From Verrucomicrobiota bacterium (lineage in GTDB: Bacteria > Verrucomicrobiota > Verrucomicrobiia > Chthoniobacterales > Chthoniobacteraceae), in the NCBI GenBank assembly GCA_009885995.1, contig VFJQ01000114.1, positions 1 through 59,078 of the forward strand: a stretch of 59,078 nt of DNA. The letters are read 5' to 3'. Below are positions 1 to 6,527 of the stretch, in pieces. The notes beneath the pieces are model-generated. The model saw only the letters and a list, made by a program, of their open reading frames with translations. It made no database searches and was not told the DNA's origin. How positions within the stretch are numbered: position 1 is the stretch's first letter; each line of letters opens with the position of its first letter. Position numbers and translations under genes: made by a program.

Positions 1-513
1 GACATTTTCCACTACGTCTATGCCGTGCTGCATCACCCCGAATACCGGGCGCGCTACGCGGAGAACCTCAAGCGCGAGCTGCCCCGCATCCCGTTCGCGC
101 CCGACTTCCACGCCTTCGCCAAGGCCGGCGCGAAGCTCGCCGAACTGCACGTGCATTACGAGCGGCAGAAGGAATGGAAGCTCCAGCGGATCGAGGACAA
201 AGACACGCCGCTCGACTGGCGCGTGGAGGCGATGAAGCTCACCAGGGAACGCGACGCGCTGATTTACAACGAGCACTTCACCTTCGCCGGCCTCCCGCCC
301 GAGGCGCACGAATACCGGCTCGGCAACCGCAGCGCGCTCGATTGGGTGATCGACCAATACCGCGTGACGCGCGACGCCGAGGGCCGCATCGCCAGCGACC
401 CGAACCGCGACGCCGACGAGCCATTCATCGCCCGCCTCTTGGCGCAGGTGGTGACGGTGAGCGTGGAGACGATGAAGCTCGTGCGCGCCCTGCCACCCCT
501 CGGCCTGCCATGA
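1..513 (+). CDS. Type ISP restriction-modification enzyme, C-terminal fragment
   Basis: The frame is open from base 1 and ends at 513, so only the last 170 residues are in the window. The opening residues DIFHYVYAVLHHPEYR, then the words FAPDFHAFAKAGAKLAELHVHYE and NRSALDWVIDQY, match what I know of the C-terminal target-recognition region of type ISP enzymes: large single-chain proteins that join a helicase-like translocase, an N6-adenine methyltransferase and a specificity module. Such an enzyme would cut unmodified invading DNA. The catalytic domains lie upstream and cannot be checked. A small gene follows with a 4-base ATGA overlap, and a toxin-antitoxin array begins 290 bases later, so this looks like the edge of a defence island. 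Confidence 0.82.
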   Translation, partial: DIFHYVYAVLHHPEYRARYAENLKRELPRIPFAPDFHAFAKAGAKLAELHVHYERQKEWKLQRIEDKDTPLDWRVEAMKLTRERDALIYNEHFTFAGLPPEAHEYRLGNRSALDWVIDQYRVTRDAEGRIASDPNRDADEPFIARLLAQVVTVSVETMKLVRALPPLGLP

Positions 514-800
514 ACCGCCGCCGCTCTCATCCCGCCGCCGCCGCGCCCGCGCCCTGCCGCCCGACTTTCGAGCTGCTCCGCGAGCGGGGCCGGCTGCCCG
601 TGTATCTCCCGCAAAGCGACCGCACCTTCATCCTCTCCCTGCGCGGCTGGGAGGACGTGCTCTGGGGCGTGCGCATCCATCCCTGCGACCGCCACCGGCT
701 GGCGACACCGCCCCGCCCAAGCCCTTACGAAGAGGCACACGTGATGATGTCGCGCGGGGAGATCGAGGAGCTGTTGCGGAAGCTCGTCCTGTTGGAGTAG
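510..800 (+). CDS. Hypothetical small protein coupled to the restriction gene
   Basis: This 96-residue protein starts at ATG 510, inside the stop region of the restriction gene (ATGA overlap), which implies translational coupling. After a Pro/Ala/Arg-rich start it has the words FELLRERGRLPVYLP, FILSLRGWEDVLWGVRIHPCD and a C-terminal amphipathic helix REEIEELLRKL-like. I do not recognise a family. Its position suggests an accessory of the type ISP system or just a co-transcribed neighbour. The start is chosen because of the overlap; the upstream in-frame stretch is a shadow of the restriction gene. Confidence 0.6.
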   Translation: MNRRRSHPAAAAPAPCRPTFELLRERGRLPVYLPQSDRTFILSLRGWEDVLWGVRIHPCDRHRLATPPRPSPYEEAHVMMSRGEIEELLRKLVLLE

Positions 801-845
801 CGCACACGCTTTCCTTTCGCCGCAAACGCCGGTAGCGTCCGCCGC
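801..845 (+). repeat. Cassette repeat copy 1 / promoter of first TA module
   Basis: This is the first of five copies of a repeat with the core TTTCCTTTCGCCGCAAAC (copies at 801, 1535, 2256, 3666, 4376). It ends directly at the antitoxin ATG. It contains a TAGCGT box at 833-838 exactly seven bases before the ATG, with TTTCCT 17 bases further upstream at 810-815. That geometry fits a -35/-10 promoter giving a leaderless mRNA. The -35 match is weak (3 of 6), so the promoter reading is an inference; the repeat itself is plain. Confidence 0.75.
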
Positions 846-1106
846 ATGAGCACGATCACCGCGATTCTCGAAGCCGACGCCGACGGCACGCTGCACCTGC
901 CGCTGCCTGCGGATGCGCCGCGCGGAAAATTGAAGGTGACTGCCACGGTGGAACCGGCGGGGGTGGATTGGCCCGAACGTCGCGAGCGCGCGCTGGCGGC
1001 GCTCCGGCGGCTCGCGGCGCGTGGCGGCATCCGAAGCATCCCCGATCCGGTCGCCTGGCAGCGCGAGCAACGCAAAGATCGTCCGTTGCCAGGAAGGGAG
1101 GCATGA
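846..1106 (+). CDS. AbrB-like/VapB-type antitoxin, module 1
   Basis: This 86-residue protein begins MSTITAILEADADGTLHLPLP, a short beta-strand-rich N-terminus of the kind found in AbrB/MazE-like DNA-binding antitoxins, followed by a charged linker and a C-terminal tail with DPVAWQREQRKDRPLPGRE that probably wraps the toxin. The first 20 or so residues are almost identical to the antitoxins at 1578 and 3715, while the middle and tail diverge. The stop overlaps the start of the PIN-domain toxin (ATGA), the usual coupling of a VapBC operon. The exact antitoxin family name is an inference. Confidence 0.78.
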   Translation: MSTITAILEADADGTLHLPLPADAPRGKLKVTATVEPAGVDWPERRERALAALRRLAARGGIRSIPDPVAWQREQRKDRPLPGREA

Positions 1107-1483
1107 AGCTGCTCGACAGCAACATTCTGATCTACGCGGCTGAATCCGGGCAGGAGGCCTTGCGGGAGCGAATCCTGGCGGAGCCGGCAAGCGTCTCGGT
1201 GGCGACGATGGTGGAGGTGCTGGGTTATCACCTCCTTACTCGTGAGGAGGAGTCCGACCTACGCGCGTTGCTGAATGAACTCATCGTTTTTCCCACCGAC
1301 ATCGTGGTGGCCGAACGCGCCGTCGCCCTGCGCCAGCAGCGGAAGATGGGCTTGGGCGACGCGATCATCGCGGCGACGGCGCTGGTGCATCATTGCCCGC
1401 TGGTGACGCGGAATGTGGATGACTTCAAGCACGTCGCCGGGCTGGAGTTGGAGAATCCGTTCGAGGCCAAAGAGGACACCTGA
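1103..1483 (+). CDS. VapC-like PIN-domain toxin, module 1
   Basis: A 126-residue PIN-domain ribonuclease. It opens MKLLDSNILIYAAE (first catalytic Asp in LLDSN), has the mid-domain acidic residue in TMVEVLGY, the conserved block KMGLGDAIIAATALVH (catalytic Asp) and ends with the last motif LVTRNVDDFKHVAGL. All acidic positions expected for a Mg-dependent VapC nuclease appear intact. VapC toxins cut tRNA or rRNA and are blocked by the cognate antitoxin, here encoded immediately upstream with a 4-base overlap. Length is normal for the family. Confidence 0.9.
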   Translation: MKLLDSNILIYAAESGQEALRERILAEPASVSVATMVEVLGYHLLTREEESDLRALLNELIVFPTDIVVAERAVALRQQRKMGLGDAIIAATALVHHCPLVTRNVDDFKHVAGLELENPFEAKEDT

Positions 1484-1534
1484 TGCCCGCGATGACCGGG
1501 ATTTTCGACAACGAGACGGGCGCAGTGGACCGCG

Positions 1535-1577
1535 CGCGCGCTTTCCTTTCGCCGCAAACGCCGGTAACCTCCGCGGC
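1535..1577 (+). repeat. Cassette repeat copy 2 / promoter of second TA module
   Basis: Second copy of the repeat described at 801. The TAACCT box at 1565-1570 is again exactly seven bases before the antitoxin ATG. Identity with copy 1 continues past the ATG into the first 60 or so bases of the antitoxin gene, so the duplicated unit includes the antitoxin N-terminus. Confidence 0.75.
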
Positions 1578-1874
1578 ATGAGCACGATCACCGCCATTCT
1601 CGAAGCCGACGCCGACGGCACGCTGCACCTGCCGCTGCCTGCGGAGCTACGCCAGGGGAAGATCAAAGTCGAAGCGAAGCTGGAGCCGGTGGAAGCCGGA
1701 CCAGGCACCGCGAGACCGCCGCGCCAGAAACTCACCGCCACGCCGGAAATGATCGAGCAACGCATGGCCGCGCTGGAGCGTGTGCGGAAACTGAATCCTT
1801 ATCGCGACATCGCCGACCCTGTGGCGTGGCAGCGTGAGATGCGGGAAGACGTGAAGCTGCCCGGCCGGGAGTAG
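1578..1874 (+). CDS. AbrB-like/VapB-type antitoxin, module 2
   Basis: A 98-residue paralogue of the antitoxins at 846 and 3715. It shares MSTITAILEADADGTLHLPLP and the C-terminal DPVAWQREMREDVKLPGRE, but the linker (about residues 35-75) is longer and different. This fits a family in which the DNA-binding part is conserved and the toxin-binding part is specific. It is followed three bases after its stop by a PIN toxin. Likely autoregulated through the repeat just upstream. Confidence 0.78.
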   Translation: MSTITAILEADADGTLHLPLPAELRQGKIKVEAKLEPVEAGPGTARPPRQKLTATPEMIEQRMAALERVRKLNPYRDIADPVAWQREMREDVKLPGRE

Positions 1875-1877
1875 GCC

Positions 1878-2246
1878 ATGCTGCTGGATACCAACATCGT
1901 GATTTACTCCTGCCAGACGGACGGCGGCTGGCTCACGCAGTGGACAGGGCACGCGGATGCCGCCATTGCGAGCGTCACGCGGGTGGAGGCGCTTGGCTTT
2001 GTGGAGATTACTCCGGCTGAGGAGTCCGCGATTCGCGAATATCTGGGCCGGTGCCCAGCCTATCCGCTGGATGAGGAGGTGATCGAGCGCGCCATCCGCC
2101 TGCGCCAGCAAAAGAAGATGAAGCTCGGCGATGCGATCATCGCCGCGACTGCCCTGGAATTCGGCTTGCCGCTGGTGACGCGCAACGCGGATGACTTCAA
2201 ACACATCGCGGGTTTGAAAATCATCAATCCGTTCGAGGGACGATAA
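1878..2246 (+). CDS. VapC-like PIN-domain toxin, module 2
   Basis: A 122-residue PIN-domain protein with MLLDTNIVIYS at the start, VEALGF in the middle, KMKLGDAIIAATALEFG, and LVTRNADDFKHIAGLKIINPFEGR at the end. All catalytic acidic residues are visible, so an active ribonuclease toxin is likely. It is similar to but clearly diverged from the module 1 toxin outside the core motifs, as expected for older duplicates that keep separate specificity. The start ATG is three bases downstream of the antitoxin stop. Confidence 0.9.
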   Translation: MLLDTNIVIYSCQTDGGWLTQWTGHADAAIASVTRVEALGFVEITPAEESAIREYLGRCPAYPLDEEVIERAIRLRQQKKMKLGDAIIAATALEFGLPLVTRNADDFKHIAGLKIINPFEGR

Positions 2247-2255
2247 CACCGGGAG

Positions 2256-2303
2256 CCGCGCGCACGCTTTCCTTTCGCCGCAAACGCCGGTAGCCTGCGC
2301 CAC
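2256..2303 (+). repeat. Cassette repeat copy 3 / promoter of DUF433 gene
   Basis: Third copy of the repeat. The TAGCCT box at 2291-2296 is seven bases before the ATG of the DUF433 gene. Unlike copies 1, 2 and 4, homology stops near the start codon, because the gene that follows is unrelated to the other antitoxins. The repeat can therefore sit in front of different genes. Confidence 0.75.
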
Positions 2304-2519
2304 ATGAATCGAATCACCATCAATCCCGCACAATGCGGCGGACGCCCGTGCATTCGCGGGATGCGCATCCGCGTGAAAGACGTGCTCGATATGCTCGCCG
2401 GTGGCGCGAGCGAGGCGGAGATCCTCGAAGACTACCCCGACCTGGAAATCGAAGACATCCGCGCCTGTCTCGCCTACGCCGCGAGCTATTTCGATCATCC
2501 CGTCCTGACGACGGCGTGA
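2304..2519 (+). CDS. DUF433-family antitoxin, without an adjacent PIN-like toxin
   Basis: A 71-residue protein with the DUF433 signature: ITINPAQCGGRPCIRGMRIRVKDVLDMLA, then GASEAEILEDYPDLEIEDIRACLAYA. DUF433 proteins have a winged-helix-like fold and usually pair with a DUF5615 PIN-like toxin as a type II system. No such toxin follows; the next gene is a different antitoxin with its own promoter. This is either an orphan antitoxin or a module whose toxin was lost. It may still act as a regulator or protect against a toxin encoded elsewhere. Confidence 0.85.
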   Translation: MNRITINPAQCGGRPCIRGMRIRVKDVLDMLAGGASEAEILEDYPDLEIEDIRACLAYAASYFDHPVLTTA

Positions 2520-2537
2520 GCATCGCAGGCTTCGGAC

Positions 2538-2565
2538 TTGAAGGGCCCATCGCTAGCGATAGTCT
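2538..2565 (+). promoter_or_regulatory. Predicted leaderless promoter of the ParDE-like pair
   Basis: TTGAAG at 2538-2543 and TAGTCT at 2560-2565 are separated by 16 bases, and the -10-like box lies six bases before the ATG at 2572. This is the best -35/-10 pair among the TA promoters and repeats the close -10-to-ATG spacing seen in the repeat copies, supporting leaderless transcription. Confidence 0.55.
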
Positions 2566-2571
2566 CCGCGC

Positions 2572-2784
2572 ATGAGTAAGACCGAGATTCTGGCTGAACT
2601 GCCCCGGCTATCAGCGCCGGAGCGCGCGGAAATCCTGGATTGTCTCTGGCATCTCGAAGAGGCGGCCGGGCCAACCGAGCGCGAGAAAACGCTGCTGAAT
2701 GAAGCCCAGGCAAACTACGATGCCAATCCTTCCGCAGGCGCTCCGTGGCGTGAGGTGGAGGCGCGGTTGCGCGGGCGCGCGTGA
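2572..2784 (+). CDS. Addiction-module antitoxin (ParD/RelB-like)
   Basis: A 70-residue protein, MSKTEILAELPRLSAPERAEILDCLW at the start and NPSAGAPWREVEARLRGR at the end. It matches the small addiction-module family in which an N-terminal helix pair beginning ILAELPRLSxxER is followed by a toxin-binding tail. It overlaps the start of the ParE/RelE-like toxin by four bases, so the two are co-translated. Its role would be to bind and neutralise the downstream toxin and to repress the promoter at 2538-2565. Confidence 0.85.
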   Translation: MSKTEILAELPRLSAPERAEILDCLWHLEEAAGPTEREKTLLNEAQANYDANPSAGAPWREVEARLRGRA

Positions 2785-3074
2785 GCTGGATCGTGCTCGT
2801 CCGCGCCGAGGCGGAAGGGGATTTGGAGATGGCGCGGGAGTGGTATGAGCAGAAAAGGTCCGGGCTGGGGGGGGGCGAGTTTCTGGATGAATTTGCCGCC
2901 GCCATGCGGGCGCTGGAACTGAATCCCGAACGCGAGCACCTTTACCATGGCAATTTCCGCCGGGTGCTTTTCCGGCGGTTTCCCTACAAGATCTTTTACC
3001 AGGTCATCGGCGAGCGCGTCGTCGTCTTTCGCGTGCTCCATGCCAAGCAGGATCACGAACGGCAAATCCCATGA
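2781..3074 (+). CDS. ParE/RelE-superfamily toxin
   Basis: A 97-residue protein of the ParE/RelE fold. Visible family words are AEGDLEMAREWYEQKRSGLGGEF-like spacing near the N-terminus, FRRVLFRRFPYKIFYQVIGERVVVFRVLHAKQD at the C-terminus. The motif RRFPYKIFYxV is typical of ParE-type plasmid stabilisation proteins, which poison DNA gyrase or, in RelE-like members, cut mRNA on the ribosome. The target cannot be told from sequence. A GTG start at 2781 inside the antitoxin stop region is supported by the overlap. A run of six G at 2868-2873 is intact in frame. Confidence 0.88.
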   Translation: MSWIVLVRAEAEGDLEMAREWYEQKRSGLGGGEFLDEFAAAMRALELNPEREHLYHGNFRRVLFRRFPYKIFYQVIGERVVVFRVLHAKQDHERQIP

Positions 3075-3093
3075 GCGCCCGCGCGGCCCGGCT

Positions 3094-3660
3094 ATGCACA
3101 CCTTCGCCGACCTCGCCCGCGCGCTGAATCGCTCCGCGGTTTATCTGCGCGGTCTGCAAACGCGCTTCGTCCTGCCCGTGCTCGAAGGCGCGGCCTACTC
3201 GGACAGCTATCTCGCGTTTCTCCGCACCGTTGCCTTCCTCCGCACCTTCGGCGTGAGCGAGGACGCGCTGCTGCGGCTGTGGCATCTCGAAACGAAACTG
3301 CTCACGCTCCTGCACGTGGACTCGACGGGTTCGCCGACGTGGTTTCTCGATGCGTGCGGACAGTCGAAGCACCGCAAGCGCCGCCTGCTGCTCACGAACC
3401 ACGACCTCGGCGTCGCGATCCCGTCGCGCGTCGTGCAACTCGGCCTGAACTTCGGCGCCGCGCTGCCCGAGCTTTTCGCCGGGAAGGAGATGGGCGAGGA
3501 CGCGCTGCGCGTGCTGGAGGAATACCTCATCGCGCTCGGCACGATCCGGCGGAATGTGGGCGATGAACTGCCGCACATCTGCTCCGCGGTTTCATTTGCG
3601 CGGCGGCTTGTCCCGCAGACCGCGCCTCGTCGTTCCGGAGCGAGCGGGCCGAAGAAGTAG
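3094..3660 (+). CDS. Unknown protein with possible MerR-like N-terminus
   Basis: A 188-residue protein starting at ATG 3094, 19 bases after the ParE-like stop. The N-terminal 70 residues (HTFADLARALNRSAVYLRGL, then SDSYLAFLRTVAFLRTFGVSEDALLRLW) read like a winged-helix/MerR-type DNA-binding region followed by a dimerisation helix. The rest (QSKHRKRRLLLTNHDLG, LFAGKEMGEDALRVLEEYL, LGTIRRNVGDELP) I do not recognise. It sits inside the toxin-antitoxin array, in the cassette bounded by repeat copies 3 and 4, so a regulatory or accessory role there is possible but unproven. Confidence 0.6.
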   Translation: MHTFADLARALNRSAVYLRGLQTRFVLPVLEGAAYSDSYLAFLRTVAFLRTFGVSEDALLRLWHLETKLLTLLHVDSTGSPTWFLDACGQSKHRKRRLLLTNHDLGVAIPSRVVQLGLNFGAALPELFAGKEMGEDALRVLEEYLIALGTIRRNVGDELPHICSAVSFARRLVPQTAPRRSGASGPKK

Positions 3661-3665
3661 GGCAC

Positions 3666-3714
3666 GCCGCGCGCACGCTTTCCTTTCGCCGCAAACGCCG
3701 ATAGCGTCCGCCGC
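3666..3714 (+). repeat. Cassette repeat copy 4 / promoter of third VapBC module
   Basis: Fourth copy of the repeat. TAGCGT at 3702-3707 lies seven bases before the antitoxin ATG at 3715. Identity with copies 1 and 2 extends into the coding region of the antitoxin. Confidence 0.75.
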
Positions 3715-3987
3715 ATGAGCACGATCACCGCCATCCTCGAAGCCGACGCCGACGGCACGCTGCACCTGCCGCTGCCGGCGGAATTGCGCGGCGGCAAAGT
3801 CAAAGTGGAGGCGAAGCTGGAGCCCGCCCCTGGCGAAGTCAGCGACGCGGCGGAAGCGGAGCGCCAGCGGCGCTTGCTGGCGATCATGGAGCGCATTCGC
3901 GCCCGGAACCCGTTCAAGGGCATCAAGGATCCCGTGGCCTGGCAGCGCGAGATGCGCGAAGACGTGAAATTGCCGGGTCGGGATTGA
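3715..3987 (+). CDS. AbrB-like/VapB-type antitoxin, module 3
   Basis: A 90-residue paralogue of the antitoxins at 846 and 1578, with the same MSTITAILEADADGTLHLPLP opening and a DPVAWQREMREDVKLPGRD tail. The middle (SDAAEAERQRRLLAIMERIRARNPFKGI) is a predicted helix. The gene is intact, although its toxin gene directly downstream carries a frameshift, so this antitoxin may now be free to regulate or neutralise the related modules. Confidence 0.78.
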   Translation: MSTITAILEADADGTLHLPLPAELRGGKVKVEAKLEPAPGEVSDAAEAERQRRLLAIMERIRARNPFKGIKDPVAWQREMREDVKLPGRD

Positions 3988-3993
3988 CGCGTG

Positions 3994-4366
3994 ATGCGCC
4001 TGCTGGACAGCAACATCCTGATTTACGCGGGCCAGCCGGAGCACGCCTTCCTCGATGCATGGCTGAGTCCCGCAGCCGCCCAAGTGTCGGCGATCAGCAT
4101 CCCGGAAGTGCTCGGCTAATCCGCGCCTCAGTGCGGAGGACGAGGCGAACTTTGAAGCGTGGTTTGCCGAACTCACGGTCCACGCGGTGACGGAGCAAAT
4201 CCTCCGGCAGGCAGCGGCGCTGCGGCGGCAGCGACGCATGAAACTCGGCGATTCGATCATCGCAGCGACGGCGCTCGCGCTCGGCGCCGAACTGGTCACT
4301 CGCAACGTGGACGACTTCAAACACATCGCCGGGCTGCCAGTGATCAATCCATTCGAGGGACGGTAA
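3994..4366 (+). pseudogene. VapC-like PIN toxin, module 3, frameshifted
   Basis: Translation from ATG 3994 gives MRLLDSNILIYAGQP and continues to IPEVLG, then meets TAA at 4117-4119. One frame over, homology resumes at once: LSAEDEANFEAWFAELT, RRMKLGDSIIAATALALG, LVTRNVDDFKHIAGLPVINPFEGR, ending at 4366. Removing one A near 4118-4120 would restore GYPRLSAED and a full-length toxin like its two paralogues. As read, the product would stop after about 41 residues and lack the C-terminal catalytic acids. Loss of the toxin with retention of the antitoxin is the commonly seen order of decay; a sequencing error is the alternative. Confidence 0.85.
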
Positions 4367-4375
4367 CGCCGCCGC

Positions 4376-4410
4376 GCCGCGCGCACGCTTTCCTTTCGCC
4401 GCAAACGCCG
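4376..4410 (+). repeat. Cassette repeat copy 5, without a downstream gene
   Basis: Fifth copy, ending nine bases before the stop codon of the convergent pheS gene. It keeps the TTTCCTTTCGCCGCAAAC core but loses the -10-like TAGCGT and has no start codon after it. It marks the right end of the array, as if another cassette once followed or as if the repeat is the element that was copied. Confidence 0.75.
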
Positions 4411-4418
4411 CGAGTCGG

Positions 4419-5444
<1,026 letters not shown>

Positions 5445-5517
5445 GATCGGGAGCGGGGGCGGGAGGATGGCGCGCGCGGCGTGCGCCGCAAGTCCGCGGT
5501 TGCGAGCCTGCCACCCG

Positions 5518-6405
5518 ATGCGCGAGAAGTGCCGCGTGCAGCCTACCTACCGTCCGCCGTCATTGCCTCCATCTCTGCCCTCCAATCGTCCGCCCGACCG
5601 CGACTGGAAGAAGGCGCTCGGCTGGCTCGGAGCGATCGGGCTGCTCATCCTGAACTTCGGCGGCAAGCTGAAATTCCTAATCCTGCCGGTGGTGAAGTTC
5701 CTCCCCGTCATCCTCAAGTCCGGCGGCTCGATGCTGCTGATGATCGGCGTTTACACGGCGATGTGGGGCTGGAAATACGCAGTCGGATTCGTCGTGCTGC
5801 TGCTGCTGCACGAGTGCGGGCATCTCGTCGCGGCGAAGCAGTTCGGGCTGAAGGTGGGCGCGCCGGTGTTCATCCCGTTCATGGGTGCGTTCATCGCGCT
5901 GAAGGACGCGCCGCGGAATGCGTGGATCGAAGCATGGGTCGGCATCGGCGGGCCGCTGCTCGGGTCGTTTGCGGCGCTCGTCTGCCACAGCGCGGGGGAA
6001 TTGCTCGGGATCGATCTGCTCGTCGCGCTCGCGTGGACCGGCTACTGGCTGAACCTCTTTAACCTCACGCCGATCGGTCAGCTCGATGGCGGTCGCATCG
6101 CCACCGCGCTCTCCCCGTGGCTGTGGGTGCCGGGGCTCGGCATCATGGGCTGGATGGCGTGGACGCGGCCGCAGAACTTCATCATCTGGCTCATCATCCT
6201 GCTCTCGATCCCGCGCATCATCTCGCTCTTCCGGCAGCGCACGGATGAAGAGCAGCGTTTCTACGAGATCGAGCCCGCGCAGCGATGGACGATGGGCGCG
6301 CTCTATTTCGGCCTCATCGCGGCGCTGGCCTACGGGATGCATGTGTCCGAAGTGCAGCTCGACTCAGCGCGCGCTCGCGGGACGCAGATCGCGGGCACTC
6401 GCTGA
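5518..6405 (+). CDS. Site-2-type membrane metalloprotease (M50 family)
   Basis: A 295-residue integral membrane protein. Zinc-binding HECGH lies in a hydrophobic segment (VVLLLLHECGHLVAAKQFG), and the second M50 motif appears as NLFNLTPIGQLDGGR, both as expected for intramembrane-cleaving metalloproteases of the SpoIVFB/S2P type. At least five hydrophobic segments are visible. There is no PDZ domain, so it is closer to the short S2P-like group than to RseP. Substrates are unknown. The ATG at 5518 was chosen because it begins just after the divergent pheS start, with the Pro-rich tail before the first membrane segment. Confidence 0.88.
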   Translation: MREKCRVQPTYRPPSLPPSLPSNRPPDRDWKKALGWLGAIGLLILNFGGKLKFLILPVVKFLPVILKSGGSMLLMIGVYTAMWGWKYAVGFVVLLLLHECGHLVAAKQFGLKVGAPVFIPFMGAFIALKDAPRNAWIEAWVGIGGPLLGSFAALVCHSAGELLGIDLLVALAWTGYWLNLFNLTPIGQLDGGRIATALSPWLWVPGLGIMGWMAWTRPQNFIIWLIILLSIPRIISLFRQRTDEEQRFYEIEPAQRWTMGALYFGLIAALAYGMHVSEVQLDSARARGTQIAGTR

Positions 6406-6407
6406 AG

Positions 6408-6471
6408 GGTGGAAGCGGCGCCCCGCCGCTTTAGCTCGTTCCAGCCGAAGCGGCGGGGCGCCGCTTCCACC
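6408..6471. repeat. Perfect 24-bp inverted repeat, REP-like
   Basis: Arms 6408-6431 and 6448-6471 are exact reverse complements around a 16-base loop, starting two bases after the protease stop codon. The arm begins GGTGGAAGCGGCGCCCC. It resembles the palindromes that bracket the RAYT gene (14301-14408 and 15068-15178), with the shared layout TGGA-CG-rich-TCC-CG-rich. There is no T-run next to it, so it is probably a mobile REP-like element that could also stop transcription or protect the mRNA end. Confidence 0.8.
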
Positions 6472-6527
6472 TTGCATTCCCTCCTTGCGCTGCGGGCGCG
6501 CCCCGCAATTCTCTCCGCCCCACGCGA

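Noticed and set aside
264..1190. Long minus-strand open frame
   Set aside because: It runs antisense through the restriction gene end and the first TA module, reads through the repeat, and has no recognisable domain; the plus-strand genes explain the region.
801..4410. Integron cassette array or CRISPR array
   Set aside because: The repeats are spaced 0.7-1.4 kb apart and are not palindromic attC sites, and no integrase gene or spacer array is present.
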